From NCBI RefSeq assembly GCF_000003195.3, contig NC_012871.2, forward strand, positions 55,977,802-56,041,801: a stretch of 64,000 nt of DNA, given 5' to 3'. The stretch comes from Sorghum bicolor. Its lineage: Eukaryota; Streptophyta; Magnoliopsida; Poales; Poaceae. Below the pieces are notes generated by a model, which worked only from the letters and a program-made list of their open reading frames with translations, did no database searches and was not told where the DNA came from. The translations under genes were made by a program, and so were the position numbers. This document shows, in pieces, positions 22,014 to 33,558 of the stretch; position 1 is the first letter of the stretch, and each line of letters starts with the position of its first letter.

Positions 22014-23874
22014 TGACAAAAGCTTTAGTTGTATGGAGAACAAGTATTTTGTGGTTCAAACCTTGTCTGATTTTAATATTTGTATTGAGAAAATATTTCC
22101 TATCACCATTGTTCTTTATGGAAGCTAAAGGTTGTGGTTGCTGCTGAACTTGCATTTGACGTTCGAATTTTTTAGCAAGTGTCCCATCGTGCTTATGGTC
22201 TACATTTTGCTCCCTCATAACAATACTGTTACCAGCTGCTTGGGTTCTTTTTCTCTGTCGATATTATCGTTGGTACTCATAATTCCTTGTGCATAGTTCC
22301 TCTTTCTTCAAATCAATTGTCTCTAAAGTTCCAATGCCAACATTCTGGTTAAGATTCTGCTCCCTCGTATTTTCACCGGCTGCTTTGTTTCTTTTTTCTC
22401 TTGATATCGTCGTTGGTACTCACGATTCATTGCGCGTAGTTCCTCTTTGTTCTGATCAATGGCCATCAATACTGCATATGACAAAAGCTTTAGTTGTATG
22501 GAGAACAAGTATTTTGTGGTTCAAACCTTGTCTGATTTTAATATTTGTATTGAGAAAATATTTCCTATCACCATTGTTCTTTATTGAAGCTAAAGGTTGT
22601 GGTTGCTGCTGAACTTGCATTTGACGTTCCGATTTTTTAGCAAGTGTCCCATCGTGCTTATGGTCTACATTTTGCTCCCTCATAATAATACTGTTACCAG
22701 CTGCTTGGGTTCTTTTTCTCTGTCGATATTATCGTTGGTACTCACAATTCCTTGTGCATAGTTCCTCTTTCTTCAAATCAATTGTCCCTAAAGTTCCAAT
22801 GCCAACAACCTGGTTAAGATTCTGCTCCCTCGTATTTTCACCGGCTGCTTTGTTTCTTTTTTCTCTTGATATCGTCGTTGGTACTCACGATTCATTGCGC
22901 GTAGTTCCTCTTTGTTCTGATCAATGGCCATCAATACTGCATATGACAAAAGCTTTAGTTGTATGGAGAACAAGTATTTTGTGGTTCAAACCTTGTCTGA
23001 TTTTAATATTTGTATTGAGAAAATATTTCCTATCACCATTGTTCTTTATGGAAGCTAAAGGTTGTGGTTGCTGCTGAACTTGCATTTGATGTTCGAATTT
23101 TTTAGCAAGTGTCCCATCGTGCTTATGGTCTACATTTTGCTCCCTCATAACAATACTGTTACCAGCTGCTTGGGTTCTTTTTCTCTGTCGATATTATCGT
23201 TGGTACTCACAAGTCATTGTGCATAGTTCCTCTTTCTTCAAATCAATTGTCCCTAAAGATCCAATGCCAACATTCTGGTTAAGATTCTGCTCCCTCGTAT
23301 TTTCACCGGCTGCTTTGTTTCTTTTTTCTCTTGATATCGTTGTTGGTACTCACGATTCATTGCGCGTAGTTCCTCTTTGTTCTGATCAATGGCCATCAAT
23401 ACTGCATATGACAAAAGCTTTAGTTGTATGGAGAACAAGTATTTTGTGGTTCAAACCTTGTCTGATTTTAATATTTGTATTGAGAAAATATTTCCTATCA
23501 CCATTGTTCTTTATGGAAGCTAAAGGTTTTGGTTGCTGCTGAACTTGCATTTGACATTCGAATTTTTTAGCAAGTGTCCCATCGTGCTTATGGTCTACAT
23601 TTTGCTCCCTCATAACATACTGTTACCAGCTGCTTGGGTTCTTTTTCTCTGTCGATATTATCGTTGGTACTCACAAGTCCTTGTGCATAGTTCCTCTTTC
23701 TTCAAATCAATTGTCCCTAAAGTTCCAATGCCAACATTCTGGTTAAGATTCTGCTCCCTCGTATTTTCACCGGCTGCTTTGTTTCTTTTTTCTCTTGATA
23801 TCGTCGTTGGTACTCACGATTCATTGCGCGTAGTTCCTCTTTGTTCTGATCAATGGCCATCAATACTACATATG
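22014..23874 (-). repeat. Tandem array: four 465-bp units of a Helitron coding exon
   Basis: The landmark gacaaaagctttagttgtat occurs at 22015, 22480, 22945 and 23410, exactly 465 bp apart, and units differ by only a few bases. On the minus strand each unit encodes two related segments of the EYQRRYQEKK type, characteristic of RepHel N-termini, plus a Gln-rich segment (QVQQQPQPLAS). The second EYQR segment has the same in-frame TAA in all four units, so that stop predates the amplification. Plus-strand 107-codon frames repeating here are shadows. Confidence 0.85.
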
Positions 23875-24169
23875 CAGAACCTAATTGAACCTAATAAAAA
23901 ATTGAATTTGAATTTAAGAAATGCTTATTTTGACTGACCTTTAATGAATTCATGGATCAGGTTGGATATCAAATGGTGGTCCACAAAGATTGTCAGTAGA
24001 GGACTCCACAAAGATCGGTAGAAGAGGACCAGCCGAATCTATAATATTTTACAGGATAGAAGAGGACCAACACAATCTGTAATATTGTATAGGAAGCAGA
24101 TGTAGTTCGGTTGAAGAGGACACCAACTCAATCTGTAATATTGCATAGGAAGCAGATATACGTGCACGT

Positions 24170-24900
24170 GAGACTGGACTTGTGGGATTGCTTGAATTAT
24201 GAGTGAGGATTGTACGTGTGCATATATGGGATTGCTTGAAATATATGTGCGAGGATTGTATAAGGTGTAAGGATTGTATAGAGGAGTCCATTTAGGACTG
24301 TATCGAGAAGGAGTGGGATTGCTTGAAATATGTGTGAGGATTGTATAACGGTGTACTGTAGTTCTGTTTAGGACGGTAGGCGCTGGGGTGTAGTCCGTTT
24401 TGGACTGTTTTGAGTTTGAGATTAGGACTTTATGGAGAAGAGTCTGTTTAGGACTGGTCTCTTTAGTTTGTTTAGGTAGGACTATATGCGCTGGGGTGAG
24501 TTTGAGAAGTCTGTTTTGGACTGATTTGAGTTTGAGATTAGGACTGTATGGAGAAGGAGTCTGTTTAGGACTGGTCTCTGTAGTTTGTTTAGGTAGGACT
24601 ATAGGCGCTAGGGTGAGTTTGAGATTGAGTTATGTACATGTAAGATCATGTAAGATCACGTTATTATTGATGGCTCACATAGCATGATGTCTAGATCGGA
24701 CGGCTAGGTAGGACTATATGCGCTGGGGTGAGTTTGAGATTGAGTTATATACATGTAAGATCACGTTATTATTGATGGCTCACATAGCATGATGTCCAGA
24801 TCGGACGGCTATTACGATAGAAGAATAAGATGTAAGATGATGTATTATTGATGGCTCACATAGCACAAAGTCCAAATCGGACGGCTATTACGCTAGGAGA
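24170..24900. repeat. Minisatellite-like direct repeats near the Helitron 5' end
   Basis: Several imperfect units recur: gggattgcttgaa(a)tat...gaggattgtat (24183-24345); a unit of about 115 bp around gagtttgagattaggact...tctgtttaggactggtctct (24410 and 24530); and gatggctcacatagca...tcggacggct three times (24668, 24775, 24850). No coding sequence is visible. Confidence 0.65.
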
Positions 24901-25297
24901 GAAAACTCGCTCTTTTATAGTGTGATAAAAAAATGCTAGTTAAGTTTAAGAGAGGTGGAGTCTTCGTAATAGGCGGTGGAGTTGTAATACAAAAAGGAAA
25001 TCAGATCCGTTCAGGTTAGTGAGAAAGTATGGAAGCGATCGTGACTCTCGATCCTTGTCCTGGGCAAGACGTGGCCTCGCTCGTACCGACCGGCATGCGG
25101 CGGCGGGTTCCAACGGACCAGTCGATCGACGTGGCATGCATATGCAACGGAAAAAAAATTGGGTGCACCCTGGGTACACCGTGCGGCTCGTGCTCCCCAC
25201 AGCTAGATAGAGGCCACCTACACAGCCCCTGCATCGTACGGCAGCGCGAAAGGACGCTCCGACGCAAGCCAATTAGGCACACGGCTCAGCTCGTCAA

Positions 25298-25640
25298 TCC
25301 CCGTCGGCTCAGCTCGTTCGTTCCCATCCCAAATCCTCTGCCAACGCCGCCGTCGCCCGTACCCGCGGTCTGCGCTGCCTACGACCTCGCCATCCGATGT
25401 CGCCCGTACATGGTTGTGGTCCTTCGTTTCCGCAGCACGCTCGCCATTCGCCTAAGACCTGGCCGGCGCCGTCTACGCTACCGCAACCTGAGCCTCTTTC
25501 CCAGGCACCCTCTTGCGCAGATCCGTCGTTGCCGTCGCCATCGCCGTTTCCAGCGCTCTCGTCGTCTGCAAGGCTGATCCCCTGGCCGTCGTCCATGGCG
25601 TGATGGAGCCTTCCCAAGCGTTGTGGTCTTTAAGTCAGGT
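25298..25640 (+). other. Captured exon-like fragment in the TIR element
   Basis: GC-rich sequence with splice-like borders (tgcaag then gctgat near 25571; tcag then gtagat near 25640). Several frames are open because of GC bias, and none gives a known domain. It may be a host gene piece carried by the element. Confidence 0.3.
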
Positions 25641-26315
25641 AGATTTCATCAGCATCTGCTTATTCCTGTCTTCAGCTGTATTTGTGTCCATCCTAATAGT
25701 TGTACTAACGATTCACTATAAATGAGCATGCAGTTTGGACACTTTGGGACCTTGGAGTGGAGCGACATGGATTTGCAAGAAACGAGATCATGTAGGTGCT
25801 GCAGCGTGATACATTGGACAAGTGGTTCAAGAATGAAGTATGGATTTCTTGAAGAACTGAAAGTCTGAAAGTGTACATGAATGTATATGTTTGGATAGGA
25901 CACACCGATCGATTGTCAATAAGTGTATCAGTATAGAGTTCACTGATACTTGTAAAATGTAAAATACGATTTTTATCTGAAATATATTTGGATGTTTTGA
26001 AATCAGCAGTGGAATAAATGTCTTCAGAATCTCATAGTTTCTCTGAAATGCATTGTTCTAAACAGGCTCTATTCAGAGCAAAGTCTGTAAGGTTCCTACA
26101 GGCTCTATTAACAACAAAGTCTGTAAGTTCCTACTCTGAGCTAAAGAGACTTCCTAACAGCAAAAGAGCAAAGTTACATATATTTTTTTTCTCCATGGTA
26201 ACTGAGGTGGAGTTCTGTGAAATATGCACGCTATATGTCAGAAAGCAAACAACATGGAAGAATAGGCACAACGATCTAATCAGATAGTAAAAAAACGATC
26301 TAATCCGATAACTCA

Positions 26316-26451
26316 CCTGTGTTATATGTTCTTCTTCTTCTTCAAGATGGTCACCACTAACAGCATCAATTCCTAGTGCACGTGAATCCTCCATGACCAA
26401 AGCTGATGGCATCAAGTCTTCTTGGCCTCCAACGCCTGCCATTGACGAGCT
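26316..26451 (-). other. Possible first exon (MAGVGGQEDL...) starting in the right TIR
   Basis: A minus-strand frame opens with ATG at 26442 and runs about 42 codons of acidic sequence ending HLEEEEEHITQ at a good cag|gtgagt donor (about 26316). It could be the first exon of a captured gene or of a degenerate transposase driven from the TIR. No domain recognised. Confidence 0.3.
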
Positions 26452-26734
26452 GAGCCGTGTGCCTAATTGGCTTGCGTCGGAGCGTCCTTTCGCGCTGCCG
26501 TACGATGCAGGCGCTGTGTACGTGGCCTCTATCTAGCTGGGGGGAGCACGAGCCGCACGGTGTACCCAGGGCGCACCCAATTTTTTTCCTATGCAACACC
26601 CCTGTCAACCCCCGGATGTTCCGGAAACTAACTTGCACAAGTTAGCAGCAATTCAATAATCCCTCCTGCTGGAGGGAAAGAAGGTTTCGTAGCGGGCGCG
26701 TCAAGTACTCTCTGCATGCATATGCCCGCCCCAA

Positions 26735-27388
<654 letters not shown>

Positions 27389-28210
27389 ACCAGTTGTCAT
27401 ACAAGCTAGTGTCGTTTTTCTTTGCCAAGAATAATAAGTTGTCACTTGGTCATGGCATTCCAACTCTTGTGTTTCGTTTAGGCTCCTTTGTCAGTTAATT
27501 GTTGCCTCCTAGAGGCCAAAAGCAAAAAATCTAAGACAACAAAGAAATTCTGCCAACATGTTAAAAGTTTCTTTGCCAAAGTTGTTTTTTTATTTTTTTA
27601 TTGTACTTTTTTTGGTGACGCAGACACACTCATCTATATAAATGCATATGTGATATTCTATCCCTACAAGAAAGCATCTTTAAAAGTCTGAGCTGGCATA
27701 TCTTGAAATTGGCATAATTATCACAGGTGCCTCGATATGGACTGACGTGTCATCTAGAAAGAGCAATGTTGTTAAATTCTGAAATATAATCTAAGAAAAT
27801 ATGAGGCTTATTTTATATTTTATTAAAGCCTGAAGATTGTCATGTTTGATTTTTGTTGGCTTCTATATTGTTGATGGACATTATAAATATTACACATTGC
27901 GTTGTTCATCCAGAAGATATCAATAATGTCAACTTCTCCAGCTTTTCAAAAGTAGGCTTTTACCAGCAACCACAAAATTTTCAACCAAATAGCCTTACCG
28001 GTTTGTATAGGAATATCCTTGTGACCTGGTAAGAGGACAAACGAATCTAAGATACTGAAAAAAATAAGAGAAGCAGTTTCACTAAAAAGGGAGAGATAGG
28101 CATGCATCAGCTAGCACATTAATTTGTGAGCGGACGGAGATAGGGCAAGTACAATGCATAGATGCTTAAAGTGAGGTATGCTGGCCTGTGTTCCCGCTCC
28201 TTCTAATCTT
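27389..28210. other. 3' flank of ubiquitin-L40 copy 1 and intergenic DNA
   Basis: AT-rich sequence with T-runs. No second coding exon with the L40 basic tail was found. Nothing else recognised. Confidence 0.4.
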
Positions 28211-28355
28211 CTCGTTCCATTCTAAATTATAAGACATTTTAAATTTTTTTAAACTACATAAATTTTATTATATACTTAGATAGCCATATTTAGATATATA
28301 GCAAAAGCAACATATCTTAAAAAGCTAAACTGTCTCATAATTTAGAATGAAGTGA
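28211..28355. mobile_element. Stowaway-like MITE (about 145 bp)
   Basis: Ends CTCGTTCCATTCTAAATTATAAG and its near inverted copy (cataatttagaatgaagtga) match the grass Stowaway consensus CTCCCTCCGTTCCAAATTATAAG after a few changes. The middle is AT-rich. Confidence 0.7.
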
Positions 28356-28410
28356 TAGAAAAAATAAACTAAAAAAATATGTTGTTCGGCTGATAATTTT
28401 AACTTACTTG

Positions 28411-29719
28411 GTAGCGTGCCCGTACATTGCTATGGGTCAACTAAACTTTTATACTAAAAACATATGGATCGCACGATTAGATAACAATATTGTTAAATTA
28501 AATACCGACATTAAAGTGATGTTCAATCAGAAAAGAAGTTTGCAAAATTAACGTAGTCACGGAGAGCGTGACGTCGCAAGCTCACAAACTTGACGAAGGC
28601 AGTGGAGACGCCATATGTCGAAGACGAGAAGTGATCAGTGTGGGGCATTGTTTCCTACTGCGATGACATGGCCTTTTTGATCAAGAACTATTCGTGTTGG
28701 TCCGTGGGGAGTCTCATTTAGAGGAAAGGGTGAGGGAGGTAGGATCGTAGGGGTTGGCAAACCCATGACCTAAGGTTTTTGTTGCACGATGTGATTGTTC
28801 ACCCAACCAGTAAACTAAGGTGCAAATGTCTGTGGTATGTGAACTTCCATAACTATCATTTTGTTTGAGCGTACTTGCATACTTGAGTGTTGACGTGAAT
28901 AGAAGATTGTGTGAATGTAGATCATGCTATTTTGTAGTGTTGCCACATGAAATTCTATTGTTTTTCTTATATAACCCTTTCGCATGACATTTTGCATTCA
29001 TGGTAAGTTTGTAGCAGATATTGATGAGATCTAAATGTTTAAAAACCGTTTCCATTTATTTCCTGTTACAACTTTACCTAATATATATCACAACATAAAC
29101 CATCTTGCTAAAGCTTTCTTCTTAGGAAAACTATCTGATGATCTCTCTTTCTTAGAGACTTTTGGATAACTGAATAATGTGAAAACTTTCAATATGTCTG
29201 CTCGGTCTTTGCTAAAGGAACCTGGGCAGCCGATCCCAACCCCAGATACCCAACATTACATATAAGGTTTTCTGCTTTTTATGAATTTTGAGTTTAACAT
29301 GATAGCAACAATAATATGGGATCACACGACTGTGCATGAGGCTTGTCCGAGATTGAGGTTGTCTAAGGCACTAACGATATCGGATCACACGACCTGCACA
29401 TGGCTTGTCGAAGGATGGCATCACGTAGGGTCGATGTCGTGTTGATGATCAACTCTCCAACGCTTTTGCTCTATGGTAAGTGCTGACGAGGTGTCCTTTT
29501 GTTTTTTTCATGTCTGCTACCTTAGATGTTCTTGATTTCTCACCGTTGATGCCAACAAAATCTCGTATTAACGCTACGGTAAAAACAAAAGAGCAACATG
29601 TTAATTAAAATAAAACCCATACTCAAAGTCAAAGAGATAAATTATGGATGCTTGAATTTTGTCATCCATTGTCTACCAGCATGCCTATAAAATAGTCTAA
29701 ATAAATAATTAAACATAGA
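28411..29719 (-). mobile_element. Probable degenerate Helitron (minus strand)
   Basis: The minus strand has a hairpin CCCATA-GCAATG-TACGGG (28419-28436) followed by CTAC where CTAG is expected, at 28411. To the right, A|TCTATGTTTAATTATTT at 29719 could be the 5' end. The interior (28540-28760) has a GC-richer stretch reminiscent of captured DNA. The hairpin is clear; the outer limits are weak. Confidence 0.35.
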
Positions 29720-30140
29720 TAGAAAAATGAAAGGATCATTGCAAGTCATCAATCATGCAAAGCTACTAAAAAAATGAGAAATTATTTGACAACATAGTTA
29801 CTCCCTCGATGATGAAAACATTCAGAGGATCACTTCCACATCAAGGGATTAGAGAAAAAATATTCACATAAGACCAACCACTCAACTGAGAAATTATATG
29901 ATAAGAAATTGAGAAATTATGTGATAAGATAGAGTTCAGGTGGATGCATACCTAGTGAATAAAAGAAATCGCTTGTGAAGTGGCCTTCTTTTTTTTTCTT
30001 ATACATGTGGCCCCATTTTGAATTTGCAACGAACTACCACATACTGTGTATGGTAATTTAGCCACTTCCATCAGGTTTATATTCAAGGGATTTGAAAGGC
30101 TCTCGCTTGTATTGTATTTTTCATAGGAAATAAATGTCAG
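29720..30140. other. Intergenic AT-rich DNA
   Basis: No gene, repeat structure or RNA gene recognised. Confidence 0.4.
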
Positions 30141-30332
30141 CTTTGTAATGCATGTCCTATTGATATGGGCCGGGAACCCATTTGCCAACGAGCAACCGGA
30201 CCGTGCCCTGTCCGAACGCAAGAGGCCAGTCCACTGCTTTGCGCCGGCCACGCCCCTAGCTATAAAGCCGCACCACGTCCGCGGCGCCACACAGGCAACT
30301 CCGCCATCCCCACCCAATCGCCCGCCCTATTT
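30141..30332 (+). promoter_or_regulatory. Promoter and leader of ubiquitin-L40 copy 2
   Basis: A TATA box, TATAAAG, lies at 30261-30267 within sequence that turns GC- and C-rich just before the gap, as expected for a housekeeping gene leader. A transcript starting about 30 bp downstream would run into the gap, where the first coding exon must lie. Confidence 0.6.
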
Positions 30333-30670
30333 NNNNNNNNNNNNNNNNNNNNNNNNNNNNNNNNNNNNNNNNNNNNNNNNNNNNNNNNNNNNNNNNNNNN
30401 NNNNNNNNNNNNNNNNNNNNNNNNNNNNNNNNNNNNNNNNNNNNNNNNNNNNNNNNNNNNNNNNNNNNNNNNNNNNNNNNNNNNNNNNNNNNNNNNNNNN
30501 NNNNNNNNNNNNNNNNNNNNNNNNNNNNNNNNNNNNNNNNNNNNNNNNNNNNNNNNNNNNNNNNNNNNNNNNNNNNNNNNNNNNNNNNNNNNNNNNNNNN
30601 NNNNNNNNNNNNNNNNNNNNNNNNNNNNNNNNNNNNNNNNNNNNNNNNNNNNNNNNNNNNNNNNNNNNNN
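30333..30670. other. Assembly gap (338 N)
   Basis: Unknown bases. It interrupts the 5' part of the second ubiquitin-L40 gene and probably hides its first coding exon. Reading frames drawn across it are meaningless. Confidence 1.
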
Positions 30671-31252
30671 CGGACGCGTGTGGCTACCGGCTAGATAGCT
30701 CTCCGTTCGTCGCCTCCTTCTCCATCGTCGGTTGCTGCTTGCCGGCTGTTCAGTCCCCAGCCCTCGCCCATGTTTCTTGCTGCGCGCGTTGCTCCCCTGC
30801 TCCGGCCGTAGGGTGGCGCGAGCTTCGTTCCTAAAGGCGCTTCCTTTTACCTTCGGTTTTGCTTAGCCGCCCGCCATATGAGCGTTGTTGACTTGTTGTG
30901 GTTTGATCAGTGGGAGCATTGTATTCTGAGTGCTAGATTCTTGTAGTGTTGGACGGCCCTGCTCTGAAACAGAGCAGATCGGCCTGGGTGATGCGTAAAA
31001 AAGGCACCTTTTTTGGATCCTGGGAGAAGAGGAGAGGGTTTTGATGAGTAGGCTTTCTTCTTGCGTCTCTTGTGATCGAGCTCAATCATGGTTGAATCTG
31101 GCAAGCGGCCAGTGTCGGATTTGGCTCCTCTTTGTTCTTCAGCATTAAACCCGATTCGAAAAGGCCCCCATTTCTGATTTCGTTCCTCATCTAATTCCTA
31201 CTTTTTTTTTATGTTTTTGTCTAACTCTGTTGCGTTTTCTTGTGCTCTGCAG

Positions 31253-32490
31253 GCATCGCGCCGGACAAGCAGCGGCTCATCTTCGCCGGGAAGCAGCTGG
31301 AGGACGAGCGCACCCTGGCGGACTACAACATCCGCAAGGAGTGCACGCTGCACCTGGTGCTCCGCCTCAACGGCGGCGGCAAGGGTGGCTGCTACCCCCC
31401 GAAGGTCGACCCCAACCTCCTCCAGCTCGCGCTCAAATACTGCCAGTACAAGATGATCTGCCGCGAGTACGACGAATCCCCTAGCTAGCCATCTCAAATC
31501 TTCAGCTGTTAGTTCGATTGTTCTCCATCAGAGTCACTCACCGTGGTGGATGCCTGCAGGTGCTACGCGCGCAATTCCATCAGGGCCAACAACTGCCGCA
31601 AGAAGAAGTGCGGTCACTGCAACGAGGTGAAAATGCTTTCATCTTTTTCCCCATGTCATCTGAATGTGTTTGTATGTAAATAGTATCATTTTTCATGTTC
31701 ATGGATTCGATTATCTTATATATCCATGAAAGCAGTGTCACCCTTTCATGTTCAGTGTTGCTCTTAATGCCATCGTTACTAGAGCTACTAATTACGGGCT
31801 TACTGCTACATACTGTTTTAGTTCCATGTTAGTATCACTTATGACTGCTGAGATTATAAGTCAATATGCCTTATTTTCAATGTCGATTGCTGCTCCCCTG
31901 AATCATGAACCCTCCCTCCAAGGACAAGCTCTGAAACAAATACGTTCTTTCTGAACTTCAGTCAGCCGTTAACATTGCAGAAATTAAAAGTAGATGTTTT
32001 TCTCACTCTTAGATCCCGTATAATATATTTCGAAGAACACGCCTTTTCAGTTGAGATCAAAGAAAAAGCTTGCCTTCTTTTACCTATGTATGACTGTAGC
32101 AAATTGTCGTTCAGGATCTTAATCCTGCTTTTATATTAATTTCCATGTTCTTGGCTTTTGTCATCGATCACATTGCTCATGATCTGTTGGTCTTCGTCAG
32201 GAGTTCTCATAAGTCGGTTTCACTGTGTTATATCTAGGTTTACTTTGCATCAGTTCAGATATTGATGTAGCTTAGCGGTTCAGATTTGCACTCAGCATAG
32301 TAACTGATACTTCCATTCTAGAGCTGTTTTTGCATCAACCTTCCATAAATGTACTAAATGAATCCCAATTGCTGGCCGCTCAAGCATGTGTCCTGAATTT
32401 CTCTTCATTTTCACCAGTGATCTCATTTCCAACGTTTTCCCTTTTTTTCAGATGAGGGCAAAGAAGAAGCTGGCTTTCAAACAGGCCTGA
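31253..32490 (+). CDS. Ubiquitin-60S ribosomal protein L40 fusion, copy 2 (first exon in gap)
   Basis: Exons 31253-31466, 31560-31626 and 32452-32490 join in frame: ubiquitin from residue 35 on, then L40 with [16 protein letters not shown] and a basic tail [12 protein letters not shown]. The first 34 codons (to DKE) should lie in the gap. Ubiquitin differs from consensus at several places: P37A, Q40K, G53E, Q62R, S65C and, notably, R74N next to the GG cleavage site (LRLNGG). The L40 zinc cysteines are kept. The intron inside the L40 cysteine cluster (31467-31559) is absent from copy 1. Introns total over 800 bp in the 3' half. Confidence 0.8.
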
Positions 32491-33558
32491 AAACACTGTG
32501 GGAAAGCGATCAATCCAAGTGTAGTTCATCAGTTGAATCAACAGTCTTTATTAACTCCTTATTACCAGTCTTAGCGTACTTTATAATCTATATAAATCTT
32601 GTTTAAGTTCACGCTGGAATACTTATCTGAAGCAGCAGAGCAGTACCATTCCTAAGAAACTACTAGTCAAAAATCCCTGCCTGTTGTTGAACCTTCATTG
32701 TTAATTTTCGATGCAAGTGAACATGGGAGCATTAATGTTATTTGGGGTCTAGAATGATTGGTCTCTTGTTTCTTGCTTTTTATTCTTTTTTTCCTTTGCT
32801 GCCTGCATTTATGCCTTTTTCTCTTGCTTCAACTTAATTGTTTCTACTGAGCACATTGTGATTATGTTTATGGCTTCTCTCTAGGAGAGATTGTCTCATC
32901 ATGTCATGCTGATCTCTTGATCATTCATTCATTTGATGACTGATCCGGCCAACGATCTGAGTACAGCTTGAGTCTTGTGCCTATGGTTCATGTACAAGTC
33001 GCACAAATATATGCTTCCTGTGAGTTTAATGCAGCTCGTATGCCGCATTGCACAGAAATATTGAGCACTAACAGAATCTCATTTGTCAGTCATCACTATC
33101 TCAACCTATCAAAGTTAGTCTTGCTTAGTGTATTTGAGCTGGAGATCGAACCCATGGATTTTCTTTTTGGAGGACCTTGTTTTCGGTGCCGACTTGCTTG
33201 TCGCACGAATGGACGAGTGAACGAGCTCCAGCCATGGCGATGCTCGGCTTTTTCTAAAAATGGATCAGGCCAAGGGGATCGGATGAACACGACGCACTGA
33301 TGATTAACTGAGACCCAGGAGAATCGGGGGCAATCAGCTTAAGTTACCTGCCAACCAGACATCCTTAACCATCGATCATCTTTCAGGCTCTCCAATTCTT
33401 GCTCCTCTCCGGCGCATTCGCTGTCCAAACTGACACCACCGCTGCGGCGGCGAGGGGTCCGATCGACGAGCGACAAACGCTTCTGGCCCTTGGCAGTACG
33501 TATTTGTACGGCGGTGATCTTCTCGGGGTCCGGGAGGGGAGCTTGGCAGGCGGGCAAG
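32491..33558. other. Intergenic: 3' end of ubiquitin-L40 copy 2 and SNARE gene promoter
   Basis: AT-rich 3' flank to about 33150, then mixed sequence leading to the next gene. No extra gene or clear TATA box identified. Confidence 0.4.

Larger units (their letters stand above)
20502..24925 (-). mobile_element. Non-autonomous Helitron with decayed RepHel start, amplified exon and captured DNA
   Basis: On the minus strand the 5' end is probably A|TCACACTATAAAAGAGCG at 24925, with T outside at 24926. The 3' side has the same GTGCG/CGCAC hairpin as the 19580 end (20514-20526), followed by a degenerate terminus (GCAG read on the plus strand at 20502-20505 instead of CTAG). Between them lie RepHel N-terminal exons on the minus strand, a 465-bp tandem array and a GC-rich foreign fragment. 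Rep and helicase domains are absent. Ends are inferred, the RepHel homology is clearer. Confidence 0.6.
25149..26589. mobile_element. TIR DNA transposon (1441 bp), Pack-MULE-like, inserted upstream of ubiquitin-L40
   Basis: Near-identical inverted repeats of about 148 bp (25149-25297 and 26442-26589) start GGAAAAAAATTGGGTGC and differ at only a handful of bases. A perfect 8-bp duplication, TATGCAAC, flanks the element (25141-25148 and 26590-26597). Long TIRs suggest a Mutator-like element, although MULEs usually make 9-bp TSDs; hAT elements make 8-bp TSDs but have short TIRs. The interior has no transposase. It holds a GC-rich exon-like stretch (25298-25640) and a minus-strand exon-like frame starting inside the right TIR. 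The right end is 276 bp from the ubiquitin-L40 start codon. Confidence 0.85.

Noticed and set aside
22289..23542. Repeated 107-codon plus-strand frames
   Set aside because: They are shadows on the opposite strand of the amplified Helitron coding unit.
22014..23874. Possible CRISPR-like or satellite array
   Set aside because: Units are 465 bp, contiguous, with no spacers, and encode Helitron protein on the minus strand in a plant genome.
30148..30834. Two long frames spanning the gap
   Set aside because: Most of their length is unknown bases; the flanks are promoter and leader sequence.
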